From: Wyeomyia smithii | Lineage: Eukaryota; Arthropoda; Insecta; Diptera; Culicidae | NCBI RefSeq assembly: GCF_029784165.1 | Contig: NC_073696.1 | Location: 172,102,912-172,166,911 of the forward strand | Direction of reading: 5' to 3' | DNA: 64,000 nt | Part shown: positions 21,926-31,647 of the stretch, piece after piece | Numbering within the stretch: the first letter of the stretch is position 1 | Layout: the number at the start of each line of letters is the position of its first letter | Notes under the pieces: generated by a model | Database searches by the model: none | What the model was told of the DNA's origin: nothing | The model's input: the letters and a program-made list of their open reading frames with translations, nothing else | Made by a program: the position numbers and the translations under genes

Positions 21926-24387
21926 TAGTCTAGATTAATTCAAAATGATGTTTGCTAAATAATTTTGTATTGGATTAGAAAGTAGGGTCATTTCCACCTC
22001 TAATCTTGATTGAAATCATGAAAAAAGTGAATTCTCGTGACTGTGAATTTGCAAATTTAATTCTCTAGTGTCCAGTGCCGCCTTTAGACGATCTTCAGTT
22101 AAACCTCTGAAAAGCTTCAATAAGTACTAAAGAAATGTTTATAAAGCTTGAAGATGATGCTTTCGAAATCCTTCCAAAAAATAATTTGGGCATTAGAGGG
22201 TTAACTCAACTTAAAAACGAAGCTTATCAATCAATTTCTCTGATGAATTTGAAAAAGCGTGTCAATTCTACAGAAAAGAACGGTCAAATTCTGAAATCGG
22301 CGTGAAACCGGCAGCAAAATACGTTAGAAGTGAAAAGAAATAAAAATTGGATTTTCTCGTTACCTCATGTCGCCCATTCCGTTTCACAGGTACAGTCATC
22401 CCAGTATTATGGGCCAACCAGTTTTATGGACTAACCAGTATTATGGGCCAATGCACCTTGTATTGGCTTTTAACGTATGTTAATAACTTGTAATAGTCAA
22501 ATTTTAGTTTGGTGAACTAAACTTAAATTTGACTATTGAAAGTTATTAAAATATGTTAGAGACCAATACAAAGTGTAGACTGGTCCATAATACTGTGATG
22601 ACTGTATGTAAAACCTTTTATTTTTCCATTGAATAGCATGTCCTTTATCGAGAGCATATGTATGTAAACCCTAATGGTAAACCCTAATCGTGATCACAAA
22701 ATACAACTTTAGATAACAATTAAACTGTTCTATACACTGAATACATTGCAAAACAGCTCTAAAAGCATAGTTTTATACAATATGTTCGTTGTTTTCTGGA
22801 ACAATCAATCAGCCATTATATATTTTATTAAACGAATTTGACACTATAACATATGTAACATATGTCGAAGAAATCAATAAAAATATACAGTAAACTTCTT
22901 TAGGTGTTACTTTGCAAGATTCTTGATGAGTTGTACGAAAATTACTGATTAAAAATTATAATAGGACTATAAAAAAAACATTATTCATTTATCGTTACAT
23001 CAATTACATATTCGATCATATAGTTCTTTTTTAATTTACCAAGAAACGTGTGAAGAGAGCGTACGTATCCGATATATTTAACAATACTAGGTATTCTGTT
23101 AATTATCGAATTCAATCTCTGTATAGTGTTTATACTTTACTAGTTATTTTAAATAACTTTACCGGTTTGTACTCATTGCCATAAGTATGACCAATAACTT
23201 AATCTGTCATCTGTGTTACCTTCATCATTAATGTCGTAAACTGTTATTTACTCGGCTACTCGTTCTAATTAAGTATACAAAATATGCAAGTAGCGTTAGA
23301 GTCCTCACCGACTTATTACACTATTAATTGCGGTTTCAAATCTAAAACCTGAGATACAGTCGACAAAATAATACGATATTGCAAATTTTTTGAAATGTTA
23401 AGTCGCTCGTAGTTTTTTTAAATGGATTTTGGTAGCTTAGTCTGAAAATAAATAGTTCTATTTATTCTAATTGGAAATAGACGATACTATTGTATTGTCG
23501 AGACTCAATATTAGGTTTTCGATTTGGATATATTTTTATTCTCATTTCAACCAAATGTACAAATTTAAAAATGTCTGCATGCCGAAATGAAACAGAGAAC
23601 GTTGCGGTGAGAATATTCCACTCAAATGGTCGCGTGTTCAATTTGCTGTATTTGTACTCTAGCACTCGGGTTCTATTCTTTTTGTTATTATCTCTTTCTC
23701 TCTTTTTTGATTCGAAAATTTTGTCTATTGATTTTTAGCGTCGATTGCCTTTCATAATGTTTGATTTTTTTTTTCTTAATAAGAGTGAAAGGCTCTTTGA
23801 TTCGCTTCACAGTTTGTTGATGTTTCATTAATAATACCAGCATAATCATTATTAGGTCACTTCCATATTGCAAGCTCACATTCTTTAAGCATAGTTTGCA
23901 TCGCAATGGTATTTGAAATATAAAATCAAAAATAGATTTAGCTTCGCTGCATAAACCCAAATTATTTGAATTACCCACTTAAAACTTTTATTGTTTTGTG
24001 TTGCTATCATATTGAACCATATTATCTAACCATATGTTGAAAAAAGCCAGTTTATCAACCGTTCTTGTTTAAACTAATGTGAAGTTCTACAAGTGCAAAT
24101 CTTTAATAATCATCGAAACGTTGATCTTTTAGGTCAAAAGCATATCGTTAGAATATATTATTTCTTATGTTGATACCTACCTTGAGTCATGAATATTATT
24201 TAGCCATCATTCTTAAACATTGGATTATTCATTAACATCGAATAGTGGATATTTCAAGTTTAGTATATTTTATTTGGTAATCAATATATGATGCACAGTT
24301 AGTATAGTATTTACTTAGTTGTTGTCAAAATCTATTATGCATTATAATTTTTTAATATATAAATGTGTATTACATTTTGCATTTTAG
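21926..24387 (+). other. AT-rich intron sequence upstream of na exons
   Basis: No exon recognised; AT-rich unique-looking sequence apart from the MITE at 22393-22604. A polypyrimidine-like stretch and AG at 24386-24387 form the acceptor for the first visible na exon. It is inferred to be intron. Confidence 0.55.
22393..22604. mobile_element. mariner-type MITE, 212 bp
   Basis: Inverted ends CAGTCATCCCAGTATTATGG and its complement (mismatches only) are flanked by TA on both sides (22391-22392, 22605-22606). There is no coding capacity. TIR sequence and TA duplication fit the Tc1/mariner superfamily. It lies in the presumed na intron. Confidence 0.8.
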
Positions 24388-24611
24388 CCGTGCCAACTTC
24401 GGCTCTCCGGTAACCGGGGTAGCTATGCTGTTCCGCATAGTAACCGGAGAAGATTGGAATAAGATTATGCACGACTGTATGGTTCAACCACCGTATTGCA
24501 CACTTGCTGCTAATTACTGGGAAACTGATTGCGGAAATTTCACCGCCAGTTTAATCTACTTTTGTACATTTTACGTGATTATTACTTACATTGTACTTAA
24601 TCTATTAGTCG
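24388..24611 (+). CDS. na: na exon n-3: repeat IV pore and S6
   Basis: Acceptor AG at 24386-24387, donor GTAAGG from 24612. The first base completes a codon begun upstream. The last base G joins CT of the next exon to make Ala in LLVAIIMENF, which confirms the junction. Confidence 0.93.
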
Positions 24612-26118
24612 GTAAGGTTCAAACTGATGATAAATTTGTCATTGTCTTTCTGTAATTATCAACTTCCTATTTCAGCTATTATCATGGAGAATTTTTCTTT
24701 ATTTTATTCGAATGAGGAAGATGCCCTTCTCTCGTACGCCGATATAAGAAATTTCCAAAATACATGGAACATTGTAGACATACATCAGCGTGGAGTGATT
24801 CCAGTACGCAGAGTTAAATTCATTCTTAGATTGTTAAAAGGTAGACTGGAATGTGATCCCCAAAAGGACCGCCTACTTTTTAAGTACATGTGCTACGAGC
24901 TAGACAAACTGCATAATGGAGAAGATGTGACTTTCCATGATGTGATAAAGTAAGTACGACTATTCCTTCTGTTTTCTGTTTCCAAATCCAGTGAGATTGC
25001 TAATGTGCGCTGGTCCTATCAAGAAACTTATTGTTTTTGATTCAAGAGTGATGGAAATAATTTTTTTTAAACTCTGTAGCTGCATTAATTATTGCCAATA
25101 TAAAATATGTATATTGATTACAATATGCAACTCAGTGGATTTTAGGCTCATAAAAACAGTTTTTTTTATAATGTGAGAGACTCCGTGACTTTGGGACTCA
25201 TTCTTATGTGTTTTTTATTCTTTTTGCGCAATATAAGTAAATATTCTGATTTATTCTTGATTGAACAACAGCATTATTTTTATTTCAAATTTGCTCTACT
25301 ATTCTAATGGGTATACTAATTTGGGCTGAGGCTAATTACGTTTTTTCAATAGCATGCTATCATATCGATCAGTTGATATAAGAAAAGCACTCCAGTTGGA
25401 AGAATTGTTGGCACGAGAAGAATTTGAATACATCATTGAAGAAGAAGTAGCCAAACAAACCATACGAACATGGCTAGAGGGATGCCTGAAGAAAATTCGT
25501 GCCAATAATATCACGGTAAGTTCACACTACATTCTTACCCTTTATTATTTACCTTGCCAAATATCTATTTTTTAGAAACAACAAAACTCTTTGATTGCTG
25601 GATTGCGAGCGACTAATGACAGTCTTCAAAAACAGCAACAACAGCAGCAACAAAATCAGCAGCAAGATCAAACTGAAGAACAGGTTCTTCATAAGGAAGT
25701 AAGTTTAGAGTCAGAGTCGGCTGAGCAAACAGCAAAAGAAATTGAAAACAACGCCAAAAATCGTAAAAAGAGCCAAAATATTCTTAACAGATCTGATTCA
25801 ACTGGAAGTAGCAGCGGTCGAAAATTTTTAGCCCCAACACTCTCTGATCCTCAGGCCAAGAACGAAAAAGATCGATACCTAACCAAGAAGAAAACATCGC
25901 GTCAATCAGCTGCTAATAGTAAAGCTATCACACAAATGAACGAAATTAATCATGGCCATACACTTCATCAGTATTATCATCATTTTATCCACAGTAATGA
26001 AACTCAGCAAGGCAGTGGCGGAAAAATCGGTCATCCGCACATTAATATGGTTTTTGAAGTACACGATTGGTGGCAAGAACAAGTTATATGTACGCACAGT
26101 GACGACGAAGAAATTTAG
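24388..26118 (+). CDS. na: narrow abdomen / NALCN sodium-leak channel, last four exons
   Basis: Four exons (24388-24611, 24676-24949, 25353-25515, 25576-26118) with GT...AG introns join to a continuous frame of about 400 residues. This is the C-terminal fifth or so of a roughly 2,000-residue channel. In order: repeat IV pore loop (TGEDWNKIMHD, whose Glu belongs to the NALCN selectivity filter), a Cys-rich turret (MVQPPYCT), S6 (YVIITYIVLNLLVAIIMENF), a C-terminal EF-hand-like and helical tail (NTWNIVDIHQRGVIPVRRV, MLSYRSVDIRKALQLEELL, EEVAKQTIRTWLEGCLKKI), then a Gln-rich low-complexity stretch and a conserved VHDWWQEQ near the end. The family conducts a resting Na+ leak in the neuronal membrane and in flies affects circadian output and anaesthetic response. 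Upstream exons are outside the window. The call rests on near-identity to NALCN motifs, not on a database search. Confidence 0.93.
24676..24949 (+). CDS. na: na exon n-2: end of S6 and proximal C-tail
   Basis: Acceptor TTTCAG ends at 24675 after a 64-base intron; donor GTAAGT from 24950. The split codon AA|C gives Asn in DVINMLSY across the next junction. Confidence 0.93.
25353..25515 (+). CDS. na: na exon n-1: C-tail helices
   Basis: Acceptor CAATAG ends at 25352 after a 403-base intron; donor GTAAGT from 25516. It encodes the charged helical segment LQLEELLAREEFEYIIEEE and the following basic stretch, ending in phase 0. Confidence 0.92.
25576..26118 (+). CDS. na: na last exon: variable tail and conserved C-terminus
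   Basis: Acceptor TTTTAG ends at 25575 after a 60-base intron; stop TAG at 26116-26118. It contains a Gln run (CAA/CAG, 25628-25672), a Ser/Lys-rich stretch, then HINMVFEVHDWWQEQV, conserved in NALCN proteins, and an acidic end. Confidence 0.92.
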   Translation, partial: KQQNSLIAGLRATNDSLQKQQQQQQQNQQQDQTEEQVLHKEVSLESESAEQTAKEIENNAKNRKKSQNILNRSDSTGSSSGRKFLAPTLSDPQAKNEKDRYLTKKKTSRQSAANSKAITQMNEINHGHTLHQYYHHFIHSNETQQGSGGKIGHPHINMVFEVHDWWQEQVICTHSDDEEI

Positions 26119-26240
26119 ACTGCTTAGCAAGAAGATTAGAATAAATTCGATTAATGTTAGGCAATTTAAACTATATGTACGTTTATAATTTGGAAAACCG
26201 TGAATAGAAGTTTAATAAATGGGTTTATATTTAACACAGA
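26119..26240 (+). other. na: na 3' UTR with polyadenylation signal
   Basis: AATAAA at 26214-26219, about 96 bases after the stop, is a good poly(A) signal. The true cleavage point is not visible. Confidence 0.6.
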
Positions 26241-27545
26241 ACTACTCATCTGCCTCAAACTTTTCCAAAAAAATACGAGAGACGATTTTGCGGTGAGAAC
26301 AGTGAATAAACAGTAGGGGTCTTCACATCGAGCTCGTATACGAATACCCAGCCGTAAACTGTGTATCTACCATTACTCGTCAATGAAGGTGAGTATTTTT
26401 ACGGCTGGGTATTCGTTTACGAGCTCGACATGAATACCCATAGTGTTTTTATTGTAACCAATGAAAACATGGTATTTTCACTGTATGCAAACGATTTTTG
26501 TCATTACCATGTTTTAACAACGTTTTTTGTTGTTGAATCTACCACTAGCAATAATTTTACCATGAAAAACATTTTCAGTGACTTCGAAATGTATGGGAAA
26601 AATGCCTGAAAAATTGCTGTTATGAATCATAGTAGAAATAGCAAAACAATACTTTAATTTTTAAAATCATAACACTAGTATACGTATATATCCGCCCTGA
26701 AGGAAGTGAATCGTTTCCAGCACCGTAACTCCGTCAGAGCGAATAGGCTGATTTTTAATTATTCATGATTTGAGCGTGAATAGAGATAAGTGACTTTCCA
26801 CCTACGCATACGCACACTAGGAAACGTGTAGACCCGTGTAAAGTTACTTTTGTTTCCTCCAAACTGTAAATCATCGCATCTCGTTGCTTCGACTTTTATC
26901 ACTATTTAACAATTTTGGTTTGGCCATATAGTCAAAGAAACTGAACCAAAACAAATGGAGCTGACAACTGTCAGGAAAAGTAGAAGAAGAAGAACAATTT
27001 TGGTCGATTATGTTCAGCAGCTTCTTCCGATTTCTGATCACGAATGAAAAAATTAATTCAGAAACAACGAATTGCACGGAGATGGAAACGACGACGGTAG
27101 TGGCATTCATCCGGCTCGAAGGACCAATGTCGAAGCGCATTGTCCCGGCGTCGAGTGGGAATAGGAAAACGATCGCACAGTGACCATCTGAGCGTGGGAG
27201 AAAACTTTAACTCATTTCATGCCTTGAAAAAGGCGGATTGGATCCCTGTCGTCCGGTCAACTGTGCCTTTCAAGTTGACTGAATAAACTTCAGCAGTTGC
27301 CCATCGGTGGCAATTCTCCTACTGGTTGCTCGGCAAAGAATGTTGAGAGAAAAAAAACTTTAGCTACAACTCTTCATAATTTAACTTTATTCACCGGATA
27401 TCAAATCAAAATAAAACTGAATGCCTAAAGCTAGAATCGTACACCTTATATAGAAGATTCAAACACATCCCTTCTACTGCTGCTATAAAGAATGGTTACG
27501 TGAGCATGCGCAAGGTGTATTCTTCTTCCTATTGGCTGCTGGTGC
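26241..27545. other. Mostly unannotated sequence downstream of na
   Basis: Apart from the hairpin at 26329-26427, no gene or element could be supported. The open frames present have no recognisable domain. Confidence 0.4.
26329..26427. repeat. 99-bp hairpin (short palindromic MITE or RNA hairpin)
   Basis: Arms of 30 bases, CGAGCTCGTATACGAATACC (continuing) at 26329-26358 and its near-perfect complement at 26398-26427, with a 39-base loop. It lies ~110 bases past the na poly(A) signal. No clear target duplication. Confidence 0.7.
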
Positions 27546-27865
27546 CAGCGTTGCCAGGTCATTTTTTAAAAAATCTGGAAAAGGCAAAATAAAAATCTGG
27601 AAAAAATCTGGCAGTCATTTCGTGGGGTGAAAGGTTAATTTTTCGGATAAAAGTCTTGGTGTACGCAAAATTTGAGGTGACAAAATTGCAAAATTTCGCT
27701 CCAAAATTGAAGTGATGACCTTTTTGCGGAACAGAGAAAATAAAATCTGGATAAAATCTGGATCATCCATGAAAAATCTGGATAATTTGACATCAAAGCT
27801 GTTTACCTGGATACATGTCCAAAAATCTGGATAATCCAGCTAAATCTGGATACCTGGCAACGCTG
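27546..27865. mobile_element. hAT-type MITE 1, 320 bp
   Basis: Ends CAGCGTTGCCAGGT and the exact inverse ACCTGGCAACGCTG, flanked by a perfect 8-bp duplication GCTGGTGC (27538-27545, 27866-27873). The interior is full of AAATCTGGA(A/T)AAA units on both sides. No coding capacity. The 8-bp duplication and CAG..CTG ends fit hAT. Confidence 0.88.
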
Positions 27866-27906
27866 GCTGGTGCACTGGAAGGGTGTGCGTGCTCGATGCA
27901 GTATAC

Positions 27907-28239
27907 TAGGGATGGGCGATACTTGTATCGATACCAACAGTATCGATACATGGAGCCGAAGTATCGGGTATTTTGGCATCGATACTCGTTGCTAGCGATG
28001 AGTAGCGGTATCGATACTTTGCCAACGATACTTTGAAACGATACCGATGCCACCGATGCCTTCTATTGGGGATAGGCGACACCAGTATTGATACCAACGG
28101 TATCGATGCTTCGGCCAAAAGCATCGAGTATTTTGGCATCGATACTTTCTATACCGATACCACGATACTTAGTATCGTTTTGTGCAAAAGTATTCGAGTA
28201 CTCAGGTATCCAGACTTCAGACAGTATCGCCCATCCCTA
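27907..28239. mobile_element. hAT-type MITE 2, 333 bp, built of TATCGATAC units
   Basis: Ends TAGGGATGGGCGATAC and inverse, flanked by a perfect 8-bp duplication CAGTATAC (27899-27906, 28240-28247). The interior is dominated by repeated (T)ATCGATAC and CGATAC motifs. Related TATCGATAC clusters occur at 36705-36925 and 41385-41420. Confidence 0.88.
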
Positions 28240-28326
28240 CAGTATACTGTTGTGAAAGAAAAGTCCTGATGAATGGTGACTAATCCTGAAGAAGGATGAT
28301 GAAATTCCTTTGCGGTATGTCGTAAC

Positions 28327-29049
28327 CAGAGTTGCCGTTTCGAAATCTGTGTTTTGACGACAAAAATCTGTGAAAATCTGTGACCAGAGAAAAAAATCTG
28401 TGATCATATCAGGGGTATGATTATTTGTTTAAAAACAAAACGAGATTGATTGAAATGCTTTATATTAACATTAAATTTTCCTCCACTCGATTGAATTAAC
28501 TATTTAGCTTTTAAAATTGCATTGGAACAGTCAACTTGTTCCTCAACGAAGTGTCTTTCAGGTTGGCATTGAGACCAGATAAGCTGCGTATCAGAAGAAA
28601 CTCATCCGTACGTTGGATACGGTACACGTCAAAATATCGTTTATTCAATCATAATGAGGTGATTCAATCAGGTTACCTCTCTGCACACTTCATTGAGTTA
28701 ACTAAGCAGCATATAGCGCAAAAAACTAGCATTACTAGATGGAATCGATAGAAAGGCAAATTTCTGAAGTGTAAACGAATTCGAAATTTGCAAAAAGAAT
28801 GACTCCGGATAGTCGAACTATTTTCTACGGATGGTTATTCGAGCTTCCGGAAAATCGTACCTTCGAATTAATGAATTTGACCTGTAGAAAAAATGTAGGT
28901 AATTTGTTATTTCCGGCATTTATGGGAAAAATCTGTGAAAATCTGTGATTTTCCAAAAATATCTGTCATCTGTGATCACAGATTCTGTGATTTGAAAAAG
29001 GAAAAAAATCTGTGATTTTACAGAAACATCTGTGAAAATGGCAACTCTG
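28327..29049. mobile_element. hAT-type MITE 3, 723 bp
   Basis: Ends CAGAGTTGCC and GGCAACTCTG, flanked by a perfect 8-bp duplication GTCGTAAC (28319-28326, 29050-29057). Both ends carry several AAATCTGTGAAAA-type units. A small frame at 28536-28751 has no recognised domain. Confidence 0.88.
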
Positions 29050-29057
29050 GTCGTAAC

Positions 29058-30485
29058 CTGAATATTGAATGCTAGGGACGCTTGCTGCTAGAATGTTCCG
29101 AACGCGTATTAGAAGCTAACGCGTGATGATGAAATCTCACTGCGCATTGCATTTTTCTGTGTGTGTGTCGATTTTCGCATTTGAAGTATTGTAATCGTGC
29201 CGTAAAAAGATACAGAATAAATTAGACTCAATAATTGGACTTTTTGTGACAATTGCTATTTTTTTTTTTTGAGAATGGTTATTGTAATGAATTAATGATA
29301 TCACAATAATGTTAAATTTATACATGTGAGAAAATCACAAGGAATATTTTCTTTCGTCGCATCAATAACGTGCTCTTTTTATAATTAATTGTTTATTGAT
29401 AACATTATACTGCCATAGATTTGCTGTCCTGTAGCTTTTCACGCTGTACTATTGTACGGGAAATGCGCAATCGAAACAAAATGATTTTTTTTATAATTTT
29501 CTCTTTCAACGAATGAATGAATTATCAGGTAACTCGCAAAATTTTAGCCATTTCCCTCTAATCTCCGCATTCTTTGGAAACCGGAATAAACTTGTTTGTT
29601 TCTTTGTCCTTCGCCAATTGCTGTTACATTTGTTATAAACGCACTTCATTTTCACATCAAATGTTTACTTTCAAAGAAGTCATATGCAACATGAATTATA
29701 TCCAGTGGTGTCAGGATTTTAATGTGAAAAGTGGGTTGCCAGTTGCATGGTTTTCCACTCCGCCAGACTAGTAAAATACAGTGACTATAGTATAGAGTTC
29801 TCAAAGCGAAAACACACAAACACTACGACACGGCCCGCTTTACACTGTATATTGAAATTTGTGAGAGTGTGAATCAAACTCGGTAGTTTTTTATGCTCTC
29901 TTTCAGATGACAGTTCTCACAGGTGACAAAAAATTCTTACAGCTAACAAAAAATAAATCGTAAACATCGCACTAATACAAACGCACCTGGAGAACTGTAT
30001 AGCGCTTTTAAGTGGTACACGTCCAACGTATCTTTCATCATAGGTAGGATGTAACACCATTGCTTTTGTTTTGAACTTAATATTGATTTTTTCGGCCGTG
30101 ACCCAGCCGAATAGAAAAATAATGAGGAATAGCAAACTTCTGTCAAAAATATTCGCCACAAAACATGGTGTTAAATTTATGAAAAACTCTAACCGTGTTT
30201 TAACACATAATAAAGACGAACTTCAGTTTATATTGCGTGTTATAGACTCATACCGAAAAATAATCCACATCATTCAAAATCCGAACTTTTCTTCTTCTTC
30301 TTCTTCATTCTCATTCGGAGCTGTCATCAGCGTCAGCTTCTTTTTTTGGCCCGGTCAAAAACCATATCGCCAGCTACTGTTTATGTTTTTATCGTGACGG
30401 TTGTAGTAACAGAGGTAACGCATGAATATATACTCTGTTTTCGGTTTTGGTGTAGTGTTATCACGAATGTTATTGAATTCTTTAT
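29058..30485. other. Mostly unannotated
   Basis: AT-rich sequence with a CTT microsatellite at 30290-30306 and one possible exon (29942-30159). No other gene or element recognised. Confidence 0.35.
29942..30159 (-). pseudogene. Possible signal-peptide exon of an unknown secreted protein
   Basis: The minus-strand frame starts at GTG (no ATG in frame) with a strong signal-peptide pattern (SLLFLIIFLFGWVTA). About 50 residues follow, including VGRVPLKSAIQFSRCVC, which faintly recalls the start of a PAN/apple-type domain. It ends at a good donor (GTAAGA, 29936-29941). If real it is either a first exon with a decayed start or a copied gene fragment. Weak. Confidence 0.2.
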
Positions 30486-30505
30486 ACATCATGATTAAAT
30501 TGATG

Positions 30506-31080
30506 TTATAAACTTAACTTTGCTTGCCGAAAAAAATTTATCACTTCTTTGTACAGTTCAATTTGTTTTGTCTTATAAAGTTCAGTCAATGATGAATATT
30601 TTCGATCGAAACTATTCTTGGATCGAACATTTTTATAGATCGGACAGTGAAGAATCAAGTGCTCTGCAGTTTCTGGTATTTTACAGTTTTCGCAGTCTGT
30701 TTTGTCCGTTATCTTCATTTTTCCCAACCAATAGTTGGAATAGTCATGGCCCGTCATTAATCTGTTCGTCATTCGTACGTCAGCTCCTTGCATATTTACT
30801 TTTGTATACCATGGGTTTTGGTTGGATGTCGAAGAATTTTTTTCCCTTTCGTAGATGAATATTGCTGATACCATTCTTGGGCTTTCGCCTGCTTTATATT
30901 TTTCAATTGGAAATAAGCATCCATTCGAAGTAAGCCGTTCTTATACACTAGAGCGTCTTCATTAGAGGTCCCATGCTTAGCCAACTCATCCGCTATTCCG
31001 TTCCCGCTTACGGATATGTGACTTGGCACCCATTTTTTTCTGTGTGGACTCATCACTGTGACCAGAGCTTAGATCTATTA
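30506..31080 (-). pseudogene. I-D ORF2 C-terminus: end of RNase H and Cys-His knuckle
   Basis: Reads KWVPSHISVSGNGIADELA (RNase H last motif with catalytic Asp), then after a frame change MQGADVRMTNRLMTGHDY and the knuckle CENCKIPETAEHLILHCPIY, ending near 30506. A frameshift near 30830 divides the two parts. Confidence 0.78.
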
Positions 31081-31319
31081 TGATATTGCCCAGGTGTTTT
31101 CTGTACTCCGCACTTCATATTATAAGCAGTAACACTATTGAAGTAAGTGATACGCTTATCATTCATATCAGTGCTTGTGTGTAATTACCTTTCCGTTTCA
31201 AGCATACTGCTCTACTATACCGAGCCTCTGTCCATCCTAACAATATCGCCTAGTTAGAATTCCCTGGCGAGAACTTTCATATGTTACTCACACCAGTTTT
31301 ATTATAATAGGAACTTATT

Positions 31320-31560
31320 TTTGTTAGGAGGCAAGTCAACAGGGGTACTGTAGAATCCAGATTGAAGGAAGGGTACGTGGTGGGGAACCTGAGAATAAAC
31401 CCATGCCTAAAGTCCTTCGACAACCAAATGGCCTGATTCTACTAAGATTCGAACCCACGACCACCCGCTTACCAAAGCGGACTCTGTAACCTTGCGGCTT
31501 CGGAGCTCCCCTGGCACCCATTGGAAAATGGTTTTCCAACGGCGTGCAATATCTATAATC
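31320..31560 (-). mobile_element. tRNA-headed SINE, Feilai-like
   Basis: On the minus strand a B-box GGTTCGAATCT (31445-31455) is followed by a body TTGTCGAAGGACTTTAGGCA ... CACCACGTACCCTTCC, which resembles mosquito Feilai-type SINEs from memory. The A-box is poor and exact ends were not determined. Confidence 0.55.
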
Positions 31561-31569
31561 TCAACTAGT

Positions 31570-31640
31570 ATGGCCGGGCCGTCCACTTTTTTTTCGAACG
31601 TCCTCTAATATAATACAGACAGACCTGGAATCTGTGAGTA
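31570..31640 (-). pseudogene. I-D ORF2, RNase H third motif
   Basis: Encodes ILTDSRSVCIILEDV; the TDS Asp is catalytic. It continues from the piece ending at 34710 once the palindromic element is removed. Confidence 0.72.
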
Positions 31641-31647
31641 TAACTAT

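Noticed and set aside
27815..28036. Tyr/Arg-rich frames around the TATCGATAC MITE
   Set aside because: Produced by the repeated motif; no coding character.
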